Assembly: GCA_964489835.1 (NCBI GenBank)
Contig: CAZBBC010000059.1
Location: 1-24,302, forward strand
Source of the DNA: CAZBBC01 sp964489835
Lineage (GTDB): Bacteria; Calditrichota; Calditrichia; JAJRVZ01
Length of the DNA stretch: 24,302 nt
Direction: 5' to 3'
A program made the translations under genes and the position numbers. Shown one piece after another: positions 13,460-21,800 of this stretch. Each line of letters opens with the position of its first letter. Position 1 is the stretch's first letter. The notes under the pieces were generated by a model, which was not told the DNA's origin, did not search any database, and worked only from the letters and a program-made list of their open reading frames with translations.

Positions 13460-14685
13460 AACTAACCGAAAAAAACTCAAAAATTAATTTTAATGCATTT
13501 ATTTGGCACTCGGCTTTTCTCGCTCTTGCTTCAAATTTTATGGATGTGGATACCATTATCCCATCCATGTTAATAAAAGCCGGTGGGGGCTCTGTTCATT
13601 TGGGCATTTTGACAGCCATAATGTTGGGCGGATCAAGCCTGTTCCAATTATTTTTTGCCAGTTTTCTATCGAATAGACCGTCCAAAAAAAAATATTTGCT
13701 TGTCGGTATCTACCTGCGGGTTGCGGCTTTGTTTTTTTTATCTTTACTTTTTTTTAATTCTGAATCCATACCTAGTGATCTTATTATTCTACTGATTTTT
13801 TTGTTCATATCTCTCTTCTCATTTAGTGGCTCATTTGCCAATGTATCCTACGTTGATATTCTCGGAAAATCTGTCAGGGATACAAAGCGTAAAAAATTGT
13901 TTTCAACCAAACAGATCATCAACAGCATTGGAATTTTTGCATCGGCCCTGGTGGTCCGGGAACTGCTAAAATATTATAATTATCCGCTAAATTACAGCAT
14001 GTTGTTCTTATTTGCGGCAATTTTGTTGTTGATCGCCTCATTGGGTTTCTGGAAACTCCGGGAAATCAAATCCGTAGTCAAGAATGAAAATGGATTTATT
14101 AAATTTTTTACTCTGATACCGTCAGAAATTAGGAAAAATGTAAATCTGAAATACTATTTGCTTATCATTAACAGCCTGGGATTGGGATTGAGTTTACTGC
14201 CGTTTTTGATCCTTTATGCAAAAGTAAATTTTGGATTATCTTACACTTTAATCGGTAATTTTTTACTGTTCCGAACGATTGGTATGTTGGGGGCGGGCCT
14301 GTTTCTTTATAAATATTCAAATAGATTTCTGTATAGAAATCTATTAAAATTCAGCATCAGTCTGGCCGGTTTGTTGCCCCTTATCAGTCTGATTTTTAGT
14401 CATTCATCATCCCTCTTTCAATTAATTTTTATTCTATCCGGTATATTTGTTACTGTTTTTAGAGTTGCCATTGAAGGCGTATTATTGGAAATATCTACCA
14501 ATGAAAACCGCACGGTTTATGCCGGTATATCCGGCGCCGGAAATATATTAACAACATTGTTTCCCCTGTTTGCCGGTGTGTTAATTTCAATTATAGGATA
14601 TCATGTGCTTTTTATAGCAGTAAGTCTGATCATTTTTCTCAGTTATATATTTGTATCAAGGTTACGGTGCAAACCGGCTACATAA
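13456..14685 (+). CDS. MFS-type membrane transporter
   Basis: A 409-residue protein with about 12 hydrophobic segments. The N-terminal part has HLGILTAIMLGGSSLFQLFF followed by the cytoplasmic SNRPSKKKYLLVGIYLR, a loose form of the MFS loop 2-3 motif, and YVDILGKSVRDTKRKKLFST before helix 5. The C-terminal half repeats the plan, with LIGNFLLFRTIGMLGAGLFL and FRVAIEGVLLEISTNENRTV. No substrate motif is recognised. ATG overlaps the TGA of the NifX remnant by four bases and there is no strong ribosome site, so translation was coupled to NifX and now probably depends on the short leftover reading. A transporter in the cluster may import or export the metal or small molecule handled there (inference). 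Confidence 0.85.
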   Translation: MKLTEKNSKINFNAFIWHSAFLALASNFMDVDTIIPSMLIKAGGGSVHLGILTAIMLGGSSLFQLFFASFLSNRPSKKKYLLVGIYLRVAALFFLSLLFFNSESIPSDLIILLIFLFISLFSFSGSFANVSYVDILGKSVRDTKRKKLFSTKQIINSIGIFASALVVRELLKYYNYPLNYSMLFLFAAILLLIASLGFWKLREIKSVVKNENGFIKFFTLIPSEIRKNVNLKYYLLIINSLGLGLSLLPFLILYAKVNFGLSYTLIGNFLLFRTIGMLGAGLFLYKYSNRFLYRNLLKFSISLAGLLPLISLIFSHSSSLFQLIFILSGIFVTVFRVAIEGVLLEISTNENRTVYAGISGAGNILTTLFPLFAGVLISIIGYHVLFIAVSLIIFLSYIFVSRLRCKPAT

Positions 14686-14702
14686 AAAAACGAGGAAAAA
14701 GT

Positions 14703-15866
14703 ATGAGAATTGCCCGAAGGGTTAGTCAAATTGGAAAATCGGCGATCCATGAAATGACGCGTTTGTCGAAAGAGATCGACGACGTCGCTTTTCTTTCATG
14801 GGCAAAACCAACCAGCGACACACCGGCGCATATTAAAGAGGCGGCGGTAAAGGCTATCCGGGATGGACTTGCCGGAGGATATTCCGAAAGTTCAGGACTG
14901 CCACAGCTACGGGAGGCGATCGCCGAAAAACTGAATCGTGATAATCAGCTCAATGCGAATGCCGGCCAGGTTATCGTAACCGTTGGGGCGATCGAAGGCC
15001 TGGCTGCCGCAGTGATGGCCATCATTGATCCCGGCGATGAGGTCATTTTACCCACGCCGACGTATTCCACACATATACGCCAGGTGCAGATGGCTTCCGG
15101 CAAACCAGTTCTGGTACCGCTCATCGAAGAAGAAGCATTCCGTCTGGATATAGAACACATCAAAAAAGCCGTTACCCCACGAAGCAGAGCCATATTGTTT
15201 TGTACACCCAGCAATCCTACCGGTACTGTTTTCCCTGAGCAGGATTTAAGACAAGTGGCAGAAATTGCGTTGGAAAATGATTTGATGGTGATTACGGATG
15301 AAGCTTACGAGTATTTTGTGTTTGACGATCATAAACATTTCAGTATCGCCTCCATACCGGGAATGGAAAAGAATGCCATTAGTACCTTCACTTTTACCAA
15401 AACCTATGCCATGACCGGCTGGCGGATCGGATACCTCCATGCGCATGAAGACCTGATTCCACAAATAACCAAGGTTCATATTCCGTTTTCAATCTGTGCA
15501 CCGGTTGTCTCTCAGTATGCCGCTTTGGCCGCCTTACGAGGTGCACAGGAATGTGTCACTGAATTTAAAAATCATTATCTCTCAACGCGCAATTTCATGT
15601 GCGAACGGCTCGATCGTCTCGATCATGTTTTCGAATATCAAAAACCAGGCGGATCGTATCTGATGTTTCCCAAAATTATTATTGATGAAGGTCGCGATTC
15701 AACTGCTTTTTGTATACGGCTTCTACAGGAAGGACGGGTTTCGGCAACACCGGGGATTGCCTTCGGACCAAATGGACAAAGTCACCTGCGCCTTTCTTTT
15801 TGCGTTCCTCAGGAGATGATTGACAAAGCCTTTGATCGAATGGAGTCTTACTTTGGCCGTAAATAA
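14703..15866 (+). CDS. PLP-dependent class I/II aminotransferase
   Basis: A 387-residue fold-type I aminotransferase. Start ATG 14703 is chosen over the in-frame upstream ATG at 14667, which lies inside the MFS gene, because GAGGA at 14692-14696 is at the right distance. GYSESSGLPQLREAIAEKLN, the phosphate-cup segment VGAIEGLAAAVMA, PTYSTHIRQV, SNPTG (170-174, Asn171), DEAYEYF (Asp199, Tyr202) and the Schiff-base lysine Lys233 in FTKTYAMTGWRIGY are all present, as is the C-terminal RLSFC carboxylate-binding Arg. It resembles aspartate/aromatic or alanine-type enzymes; the amino donor cannot be told. It is followed by an overlapping radical SAM gene, so it belongs to the cluster's transcript. 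Confidence 0.92.
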   Translation: MRIARRVSQIGKSAIHEMTRLSKEIDDVAFLSWAKPTSDTPAHIKEAAVKAIRDGLAGGYSESSGLPQLREAIAEKLNRDNQLNANAGQVIVTVGAIEGLAAAVMAIIDPGDEVILPTPTYSTHIRQVQMASGKPVLVPLIEEEAFRLDIEHIKKAVTPRSRAILFCTPSNPTGTVFPEQDLRQVAEIALENDLMVITDEAYEYFVFDDHKHFSIASIPGMEKNAISTFTFTKTYAMTGWRIGYLHAHEDLIPQITKVHIPFSICAPVVSQYAALAALRGAQECVTEFKNHYLSTRNFMCERLDRLDHVFEYQKPGGSYLMFPKIIIDEGRDSTAFCIRLLQEGRVSATPGIAFGPNGQSHLRLSFCVPQEMIDKAFDRMESYFGRK

Positions 15867-16809
15867 TTTTTTGGACATCACTTTTGGCCCGGTTCCCTCG
15901 CGGCGGTTGGGACGCAGCCTGGGTATTAACAATATTCCCCCAAAAATCTGCAGCTATGCCTGTATTTATTGCCAGTTGGGGAAAACGATTAAAATGCAAA
16001 TTAAACGACAGGAATTCTACCCGCCGCAAAATATATTAAAATCAGTGCAAATGAGGGTCAAACAAATCCGCCGCCAGGGAGAAACAATTGATTATCTGGC
16101 ATTTGTCCCGGACGGAGAACCGACGTTGGATATCAATCTTGGTAAAAATCTTGAATCATTAAGATCTCTGGGTATCCCGATCGCCGTAATCAGTAATGGC
16201 TCACTGATCGGATCTCCTGCTGTTCGAAAGGAATTATCAAAAGCCGATTGGGTATCCCTGAAAGTTGATGCGGTTACCGACGAGTTGTGGCGGGCGATCG
16301 ACCGTCCCCATGGCAAACTTAATCTGCATCAAATCCTGGATGGGATGCTGGCCTTCAGAACAGAATTCAAAGGAACACTGGCAACAGAAACGATGTTGTT
16401 AAAGGGAATAAACGACGATGAATCGGTTGCCCGGGAAATCAACCGTTTTCTGGTTCGTCTTCAACCGGATATCGCCTATCTGTCCATCCCTACCCGGCCG
16501 CCAGCCGATAAAAATATCCGGCCCGCTGACCCGGCATCCATAAACAGGACTTATCAAATAATTGGGAGTCATGTCGATCGGGTCGAACTCCTTACCGGCT
16601 ATGAGGGTAATTCTTTTTCATCCACAGGCGATGTGCGCCGGGATATTTTAAACATTACTGCTGTTCATCCGATGCGTCATGATGCAATCGTTGAAATCTT
16701 AAACAAGGCAAGGACAGACTGGACGACAATAGATAAAATGCTGCAGGAGGGTGAGATTATTCAATCCCAATTCGAAGGCCATACATTTTTTATGAGGTGT
16801 TTACCATGA
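15853..16809 (+). CDS. Radical SAM protein (COG0731-like)
   Basis: A 318-residue radical SAM enzyme from TTG 15853, chosen because GGAG at 15842-15845 lies 7 nt before it and because the family start DITFGPVPSRRLGRSLGI follows at once; an ATG at 15820 would add 11 residues inside the aminotransferase. The [4Fe-4S]/SAM motif is Cys33-x3-Cys37-x2-Cys40 in CSYACIYCQLG. FVPDGEPTLD supplies the SAM-binding GEP motif, and ISNGSL, VSLKVDAV and TETMLLKGINDD follow the expected barrel strands. COG0731 enzymes (wybutosine-synthesis-like) are often linked to Mrp-type proteins. The extra C-terminal 70 residues look like a winged helix. Its stop overlaps the Mrp gene start (ATGA). Confidence 0.9.
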   Translation: MAVNNFLDITFGPVPSRRLGRSLGINNIPPKICSYACIYCQLGKTIKMQIKRQEFYPPQNILKSVQMRVKQIRRQGETIDYLAFVPDGEPTLDINLGKNLESLRSLGIPIAVISNGSLIGSPAVRKELSKADWVSLKVDAVTDELWRAIDRPHGKLNLHQILDGMLAFRTEFKGTLATETMLLKGINDDESVAREINRFLVRLQPDIAYLSIPTRPPADKNIRPADPASINRTYQIIGSHVDRVELLTGYEGNSFSSTGDVRRDILNITAVHPMRHDAIVEILNKARTDWTTIDKMLQEGEIIQSQFEGHTFFMRCLP

Positions 16810-17618
16810 TTACCGATGAGCAAAAGAAGCAGATTGAATTGGAAAATACAAAAATAGCTGAAAATATTCATCCCATTAAACATCGCCTGGTGATATTCAG
16901 CGGCAAAGGCGGCGTCGGTAAAACCACAGTGAGTGTAAACATTGCCTATGGGTTACATATTCAAGGCTATAAAACCGGGATTCTGGACGCTGACGTGACC
17001 GGCCCCAATGTACCCAAAATGATCGGCATCAGTGGAGGATTACATACTGAGGATAATCGGATCATTCCCCAGGAGAGCCATGGTGTTAAGGTTGTTTCTA
17101 TGGCCAGCTTTCTATCACCTGATCAGGCAGTCATCTGGCGTGGACCGATGCGCTCAAAATTGTTGAATCAGTTTTTGGGAGATGTGGTCTGGGGTAATCT
17201 GGATTATTTAATAGCAGATTTGCCTCCCGGTACCGGCGACGAAATTCTGACCATGACCCAAAAAATGGAACCGACGATGGCGATCATTGTCACAACCCCG
17301 CAGGAAGTATCGCTCATAGATTCTGCCAGAGCAATCAGTATGGCCAAACAAATGAATATACCTCACATTGCACTCATTGAAAATATGTCCGGTTTGTTAT
17401 GTCCACAATGCGGTCATCGCATTGATCTTTTTGGATCCGGTGGTGGTAAGAAGCAGGCGGAGGCAATGGCAATCGATTTTTTAGGGATCATTCCCATCGA
17501 TATTCAAGCCCGACAGTTAGCCGACAAAGGTAAACCCTTCATTCTCGAAAAGGCAACATCCGATATTTCGATGGCTATCATGGATATTGTAAAACGAATT
17601 GACGCCTTTGAAAATTGA
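16806..17618 (+). CDS. Mrp/NBP35-family ATP-binding iron-sulfur carrier
   Basis: A 270-residue protein from ATG 16806, supported by GAGGTG at 16795-16800; a GTG at 16797 would add three residues but leaves the ribosome site inside the gene. The deviant Walker A FSGKGGVGKTT (31-41), ILDADVTGPNVPKM, WRGPM, DLPPGTGDE and TTPQEVSLIDSARAI are signatures of the Mrp/NBP35/ApbC family. The CPQC pair (199-202) in IENMSGLLCPQCGHRIDLFG is the cysteine motif that bridges a labile [4Fe-4S] cluster between two subunits. It probably assembles or delivers iron-sulfur clusters, perhaps to the radical SAM protein or a NifX-type carrier in the same cluster. Last intact gene of the cluster. Confidence 0.93.
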   Translation: MITDEQKKQIELENTKIAENIHPIKHRLVIFSGKGGVGKTTVSVNIAYGLHIQGYKTGILDADVTGPNVPKMIGISGGLHTEDNRIIPQESHGVKVVSMASFLSPDQAVIWRGPMRSKLLNQFLGDVVWGNLDYLIADLPPGTGDEILTMTQKMEPTMAIIVTTPQEVSLIDSARAISMAKQMNIPHIALIENMSGLLCPQCGHRIDLFGSGGGKKQAEAMAIDFLGIIPIDIQARQLADKGKPFILEKATSDISMAIMDIVKRIDAFEN

Positions 17619-17650
17619 AACGTTTTGGAATTTTTATTATCATTCCATAA

Positions 17651-17995
17651 AATATTAAAGCCGCCGGTTTATCGGACTATGTTGATGCCCGTCTGGCGGA
17701 TGCGCATATCCTGGTAAAAGAATTGGAAGACCCCTTCGACTTTATATTTTCCGATGCCGATAAAGACTGGTATACACAATATTTTAAGGATCTATATCCC
17801 AAACTTGAGATAGACGCTTGCTTTACTGCTCATAATGTTTCCCGGTCTGGTTGGAGAAGTATTTTCAAAAGCGGTACTGCAAAATTTTATGCGTATATAA
17901 AATCACTGGAAAATATGGAAACGACACTTGATGAGAGTGGAAATGGATTATCCATCAGCTTTAAAAGAGCTTCTGGAGATAAATCCGAAAAATGA
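17651..17995 (+). pseudogene. O-methyltransferase remnant, N-terminus deleted
   Basis: Open reading from 17651 gives NIKAAGLSDYVDARLADAHI, then DPFDFIFSDADKDWYTQYFK and YPKLEIDACFTAHNV. This is the second half of a class I O-methyltransferase (PF01596-type), with the FDxxFxDAdKxxYxxY metal-binding motif. The usual first 80-100 residues with the SAM glycine loop are absent, because a TAA at 17648 and non-coding sequence precede it. The only possible start is the TTG at 17723, which would leave even less. The last residues (LDESGNGLSISFKRASGDKS) seem normal. It lies 33 bp after the Mrp gene and is not functional. Confidence 0.75.
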
Positions 17996-18039
17996 GATTT
18001 AAATGGCTATTTCTGCCAGAAGACAAGATGTTAATCAAT

Positions 18040-18071
18040 GGAACTCGGAATTCGAAACTGGGAACTGGGAT
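18040..18071. repeat. Intergenic repeat (GGAACTCGGAA type), copy 2
   Basis: GGAACTCGGAATTCGAAACT followed by GGGAACTGGGA resembles, in the opposite sense, the dyad at 1912-1965 (which read on the minus strand gives ACTCGGAATTGGGAACTGGG). It sits in the 104-bp gap before the alpha/beta hydrolase gene. Confidence 0.5.
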
Positions 18072-18099
18072 TTTATTATTTAAAAAAAAGTGTTAACCT

Positions 18100-19251
18100 G
18101 TGAACTCACAACCTTTCAATTACCTGATACTAGTCGCAATAGCCCTAAACGCTATTTCAATATCCGTTTCAGCACAGTCCTCCGCCTCTCAACAGGACCC
18201 AGAATATCCGGAAACAGTTAAACAGTATCTGCGCGCATTATATTCTGAACAACAACAGAAATATACCTATCGTTCAGACTATCCGGGTGGATTAAGAATG
18301 TGGCAAGCGGAAGCCCGACCGGAACTTCGGCGCTTAATCGGTCTTGATAATATCGCCGCTTATGTCAGCACTTTTAAACCAAAGGTTAGGCTGTTAGAAG
18401 AAAAGGACCGGGGCAGTCATACCCTGCAACGGGGAATTATTGAAACAGAACCTCATGTTGAGATCCCTTTCTGGTTGCTCAGACCAAAAAGCAGAGGACC
18501 TTTTCCTCTGGCCATCCTGCCCCACGGCCACGACCGGACCGGTCACGATACCCATGCCGCTGTTTTTCACAGCGAGGAGCATCAACAAAGAACCATCGCT
18601 GGCGACAGAGATGTGGCTGTTCAGGCCGTTGAAAACGGTTTTCTTGCCATTGCCCCGGCGGTTCGCGGGTTATCCGGCGAAGCGCCCGGAGTTCCCGACA
18701 TTCTTAAACGCCACGGAAAAAGTGATTGTCGCAGTCAGCTGATGCATTGTCTGCTCGCCGGCCGAACAGCGATTGGTGAACGTGTCTGGGATATGTCGCG
18801 GATCATTGACTGGGCAATAACACGGTCTGACGTTGATGCCTGTACTATCCTGATGATGGGAAATTCCGGCGGTGGTATGGTAACTCTTTATGCAGCCGCC
18901 TGTGACGAGCGGATTACACTTGCCGTACCGAGCTGCTCTTTTTCCGTTATTGCCAGTCCGGAAGGTCGTATTTATCACTGTGATTGTAATGCCATACCGG
19001 GAATTCTCCAGTGGGGCAATCTCTATGATGTCGCCGGTCTTATTGCCCCCCGGTATCTGTTAACGGTGAATGGGCTTAAAGATCGATTGCATTCTGTAGA
19101 CGATATCAATCGTGCCGCAAACCGCGTGCAGGCTATTTATCATGCGGCAGGAGTGCCGGAACACTACGACCAACGCTGGGGACCGGAAGGACACCGTTTT
19201 TATAAGAATTTAATGTGGCCATTTATCAAGGAAGCCCTGGAGAAAAAATAG
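18100..19251 (+). CDS. Secreted alpha/beta hydrolase (acetyl xylan esterase/dienelactone hydrolase-like)
   Basis: A 383-residue protein starting at GTG 18100, with a signal peptide NYLILVAIALNAISISVSAQ. The alpha/beta-hydrolase core follows: PLAILPHGHDRTGHD forms the oxyanion-side strand, GNSGGG (255-259 region) is the nucleophile elbow with Ser256, NGLKDRLH supplies Asp329 and WGPEGHRF supplies His366. The helix-rich cap with WDMSRIIDWAI before the elbow is typical of AXE1/DLH-type esterases. It likely deacylates a carbohydrate or other ester outside the cytoplasm, which suits the secreted carbohydrate genes nearby. No strong ribosome site; the DUF1295 gene follows after 49 bp. Confidence 0.85.
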   Translation: MNSQPFNYLILVAIALNAISISVSAQSSASQQDPEYPETVKQYLRALYSEQQQKYTYRSDYPGGLRMWQAEARPELRRLIGLDNIAAYVSTFKPKVRLLEEKDRGSHTLQRGIIETEPHVEIPFWLLRPKSRGPFPLAILPHGHDRTGHDTHAAVFHSEEHQQRTIAGDRDVAVQAVENGFLAIAPAVRGLSGEAPGVPDILKRHGKSDCRSQLMHCLLAGRTAIGERVWDMSRIIDWAITRSDVDACTILMMGNSGGGMVTLYAAACDERITLAVPSCSFSVIASPEGRIYHCDCNAIPGILQWGNLYDVAGLIAPRYLLTVNGLKDRLHSVDDINRAANRVQAIYHAAGVPEHYDQRWGPEGHRFYKNLMWPFIKEALEKK

Positions 19252-19300
19252 AACAGAAAATTTATTTATTTAAAACATACCCAATTTAAGGGATGAAGTG

Positions 19301-20194
19301 ATGACGAAAACAGATCTTAAAATTATTACTTTTCTTCCTATTGTTCTCTTGATCGGTCTGGGAATGGCTTTAGCTGGCAGTCAGAATGGTGCCTCCGTCT
19401 TCGGAATCCCGATCTTCGCCTTCCTGGTGGCACTGGCCTTCCTAATCCAATGGTTGGTTTTCATCCCGTCCTATCTGCTACAGACTGAAAAACTTTTTGA
19501 CCTCACCGGTAGCATCACTTACATCGCTTTAACAATAATTGCAGTACTTTTAAATCCTATCGTCGACGACCGGTCAATAATGCTGCTGATTCTGGTAGTT
19601 ATCTGGGCGGCTCGTCTGGGAACTTTTCTGTTCCGACGTATTAACAAGGCGGGAAAGGACGAACGGTTTGATGAAATCAAACCCTCCTTCATCCGATTTC
19701 TCAACATCTGGACTCTGCAAGGATTGTGGGTAACTATCACTTTGGCCGCGGTCCTGGCTGCTATCACAACGACCTTTCGGATGGAATTGAGATTGTATGC
19801 CCTGATCGGTTTATTGATTTGGCTTTTTGGATTCATTATCGAGGTTTTTGCCGATATTCAGAAAAACCGTTTCCGGGCCATTACTGAGAATAATGGCAAA
19901 TTCATCCGTACCGGTCTATGGGGCTGGTCCCGCCATCCCAATTACTTTGGTGAGATCGTACTTTGGGTGGGCATGGCAGTTATTACTCTGCCCGTCCTGC
20001 AGGGCTGGCAGTGGATCACCTTAATTTCCCCGGTATTTGTCACGCTGTTGCTCACCCGTGTCAGCGGCGTGCCCTTGCTTGAAAAAAGGGCCGATGAAAA
20101 GTGGGGTGGCCACGAGGACTACGAAGTCTATAAGAAAGAGACGCCTGTGTTGATTCCCCGACCTCCTATAAATATCTTCAGAAAGAGTCAATGA
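19301..20194 (+). CDS. DUF1295 (steroid 5-alpha-reductase-like) membrane protein
   Basis: A 297-residue integral membrane protein with about seven hydrophobic segments. WTLQGLWVTITLAAVLAAIT, FVEVFADIQKNRFRA-type loop (IIEVFADIQKNRFRA), TGLWGWSRHPNYFGEIVLWV and WGGHEDYEVYKKETPVLIPR are the family's conserved blocks. It shares the C-terminal NADPH-binding fold of sterol/steroid reductases and isoprenylcysteine methyltransferases; the real substrate of bacterial DUF1295 proteins is not known. ATG 19301 is preferred to the overlapping GTG 19298 because GGATGAAG at 19291 then lies at a suitable distance. Confidence 0.9.
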   Translation: MTKTDLKIITFLPIVLLIGLGMALAGSQNGASVFGIPIFAFLVALAFLIQWLVFIPSYLLQTEKLFDLTGSITYIALTIIAVLLNPIVDDRSIMLLILVVIWAARLGTFLFRRINKAGKDERFDEIKPSFIRFLNIWTLQGLWVTITLAAVLAAITTTFRMELRLYALIGLLIWLFGFIIEVFADIQKNRFRAITENNGKFIRTGLWGWSRHPNYFGEIVLWVGMAVITLPVLQGWQWITLISPVFVTLLLTRVSGVPLLEKRADEKWGGHEDYEVYKKETPVLIPRPPINIFRKSQ

Positions 20195-20220
20195 GATTAT
20201 TCAAGGAATTTATAGCCCCT

Positions 20221-20376
20221 TTAAATTAACACGAAGCAGAATAATTGCAACGAAAGTATTATTCCCGCCATGGTAAATAATGCTTTAATAAATATTTCCC
20301 ATTCGGCATTGTTCGGAATCAAGCCCAACTGCAAAGGAATTGATGCCGGGGAGGATAACAGATGATCCGGGAAGCG
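20221..20376 (-). other. Possible minus-strand membrane-protein C-terminus remnant
   Basis: On the minus strand one frame is open from about 20376 to a TAA at 20223-20221 and reads ...IPLQLGLIPNNAEWEIFIKA then LFTMAGIILSLQLFCFVLI. The end is a plausible final membrane helix. There is no start codon context and the plus strand in the same place is also open, so chance is quite possible. The family is not recognised. Confidence 0.2.
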
Positions 20377-21365
20377 AAATTAAGCCCGACTCTTTTTTTT
20401 CTTTTAATGATGATACATCATACAATCGCCCAACCACCGGAGACCATCGATCTGTCGGATAGTTGGCGTTTTTCTCCCGATGAACATAATCTCGGCATGG
20501 CTAATAAATGGTATGCTCTCGATTTTGATGACTCCCACTGGGCCATTCTTGATGCCGGTAAACGATGGGAAGATCAGGGGTATCCAAACATTGATTCGTT
20601 GGCCTGGTATCGAAAGGTCATGCACATACCCCCCAATTGGAAAGGGGAATATGTGTGGCTGATCATCGGCGGCGTCAATGATGCCTATACACTGTTTATA
20701 AATGGAAAACATATAAATTCTTTTGGTGACCGGACAGATGTGACGGTTGCCGAAAAGACCACAGTGGCCGAGGTAAGCGGGAGTTTAATATATGGAGAAT
20801 CCAATCTAATCACTATTCAGGTTTATGATTGGGGAAACAGCGGCACGTTGTGGCATTTACCCGTCAAAATCACAAAAGATAAAAATGAATTTGAAAGCAT
20901 TGCATTAGTATCCTGCTTTGCTGTGTATGAGAAAAATGAACTTTGGGTGAATACCAATCTCTCCTGCCTTGGTAATGAACATCGGGGTGATAGATTGCAT
21001 ATTAAAATTCTGAAAGACCAAAATGCTCGGCCTGTTGCAAAACAAGATTTCGAATTAACCAGGGACAAAAAAACGGTATTAGCCAAAATTCTCATACCGA
21101 AAGCACAGGAAAAGACGATTTACAATGTAACAGATGAAATAATAAATCATCAGGGTAAGATTATTCTTTCGCTGTCAAAAAAAATAGTATGGGACCCGCT
21201 GCCTACCCGGCTTGGTTTAATTTTTACAGAGTCGTCTTTCGCCCCAAAAGCACAACGGCGGAATTAACTATTTCCGATTGGAGCAACTCGACACATTCAA
21301 ACGGACCTTTCGGCCAGGAGTTGATTTTCAATTTTATTGAGATACAGCCGTTTTACGAAAAATAA
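20362..21365 (+). pseudogene. GH2-type carbohydrate-binding secreted protein, frameshifted near 21190
   Basis: ATG 20362 with a strong GGGGAGG (20348-20354) opens a signal peptide (LFFLLMMIHHTIAQ) and a GH2-type sugar-binding jelly-roll: DLSDSWRFSPDEHNLGM, WYALDFDDSHWAILDAG, LAWYRKVMHIPPNW and NDAYTLFINGKHINSFGD. It runs to residue 301 (stop TAA 21265-21267). The last 25 residues, after KKIVWDPLPTR, do not fit. In the -1 frame from about 21189 the reading AYPAWFNFYRVVFRPKSTTA continues with ELTISDWSNSTHSNGPFGQE and LIFNFIEIQPFYEK to TAA 21363-21365, which resembles a C-terminal domain of secreted glycosidase-like proteins. Either a frameshift or a deletion joined the two. Whether the 301-residue form is made is unknown. 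Confidence 0.7.
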
Positions 21366-21800
21366 AAATCCATCGACATGTCAGAATTTTATCTTATTCT
21401 ATTATTTTTCTGGTTAACCGATTTACATGATCGAAAAAATCCTTTCATACATTAACTATTACGAATTTCAAATTATGAATGATTGGTAAAACCATTTTTT
21501 AATATAAAATAATTGAGGAAAAGTGTTCGGGTATAAATTTAATGGAATAATTTTATTTTAATGATCTTTCTGCAATATTTTAATTTTTATCCTGAAAATT
21601 ATTTATTATATTACAATGCCGGTGCAGCCAAAATATGTTCCATAGAACATACCAGAATCTCGTAATCATATGTCGACGTAATAAATAGTTTTACCTGTTA
21701 ATGACTTCTAATTATGGGTTTTGGGGATTAATTTCTTTCCAACGGAGATTCCCTTTTTAAATTTTTAATAAATAATTTAACGTTGTGAAATTCTTCTTTT
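21366..21800. other. 435-bp AT-rich intergenic region upstream of the secreted-protein gene
   Basis: No gene or RNA is recognised. It holds one clear dyad, TATGTTC (21634-21640), CATA, GAACATA (21645-21651), and the presumed promoter and 5' leader of the gene at 21801. The half-site is the same as in the DUF134 operators but arranged the other way round. Confidence 0.5.

Noticed and set aside
14667..14702. Upstream start of the aminotransferase at ATG 14667
   Set aside because: It lies inside the MFS gene and has no ribosome site, whereas ATG 14703 has GAGGA at proper distance and family-like N-terminus.
21377..21454. 25-codon ORF in the gap before the surface-protein gene
   Set aside because: No ribosome site, AT-rich context and no similarity recognised; expected by chance.
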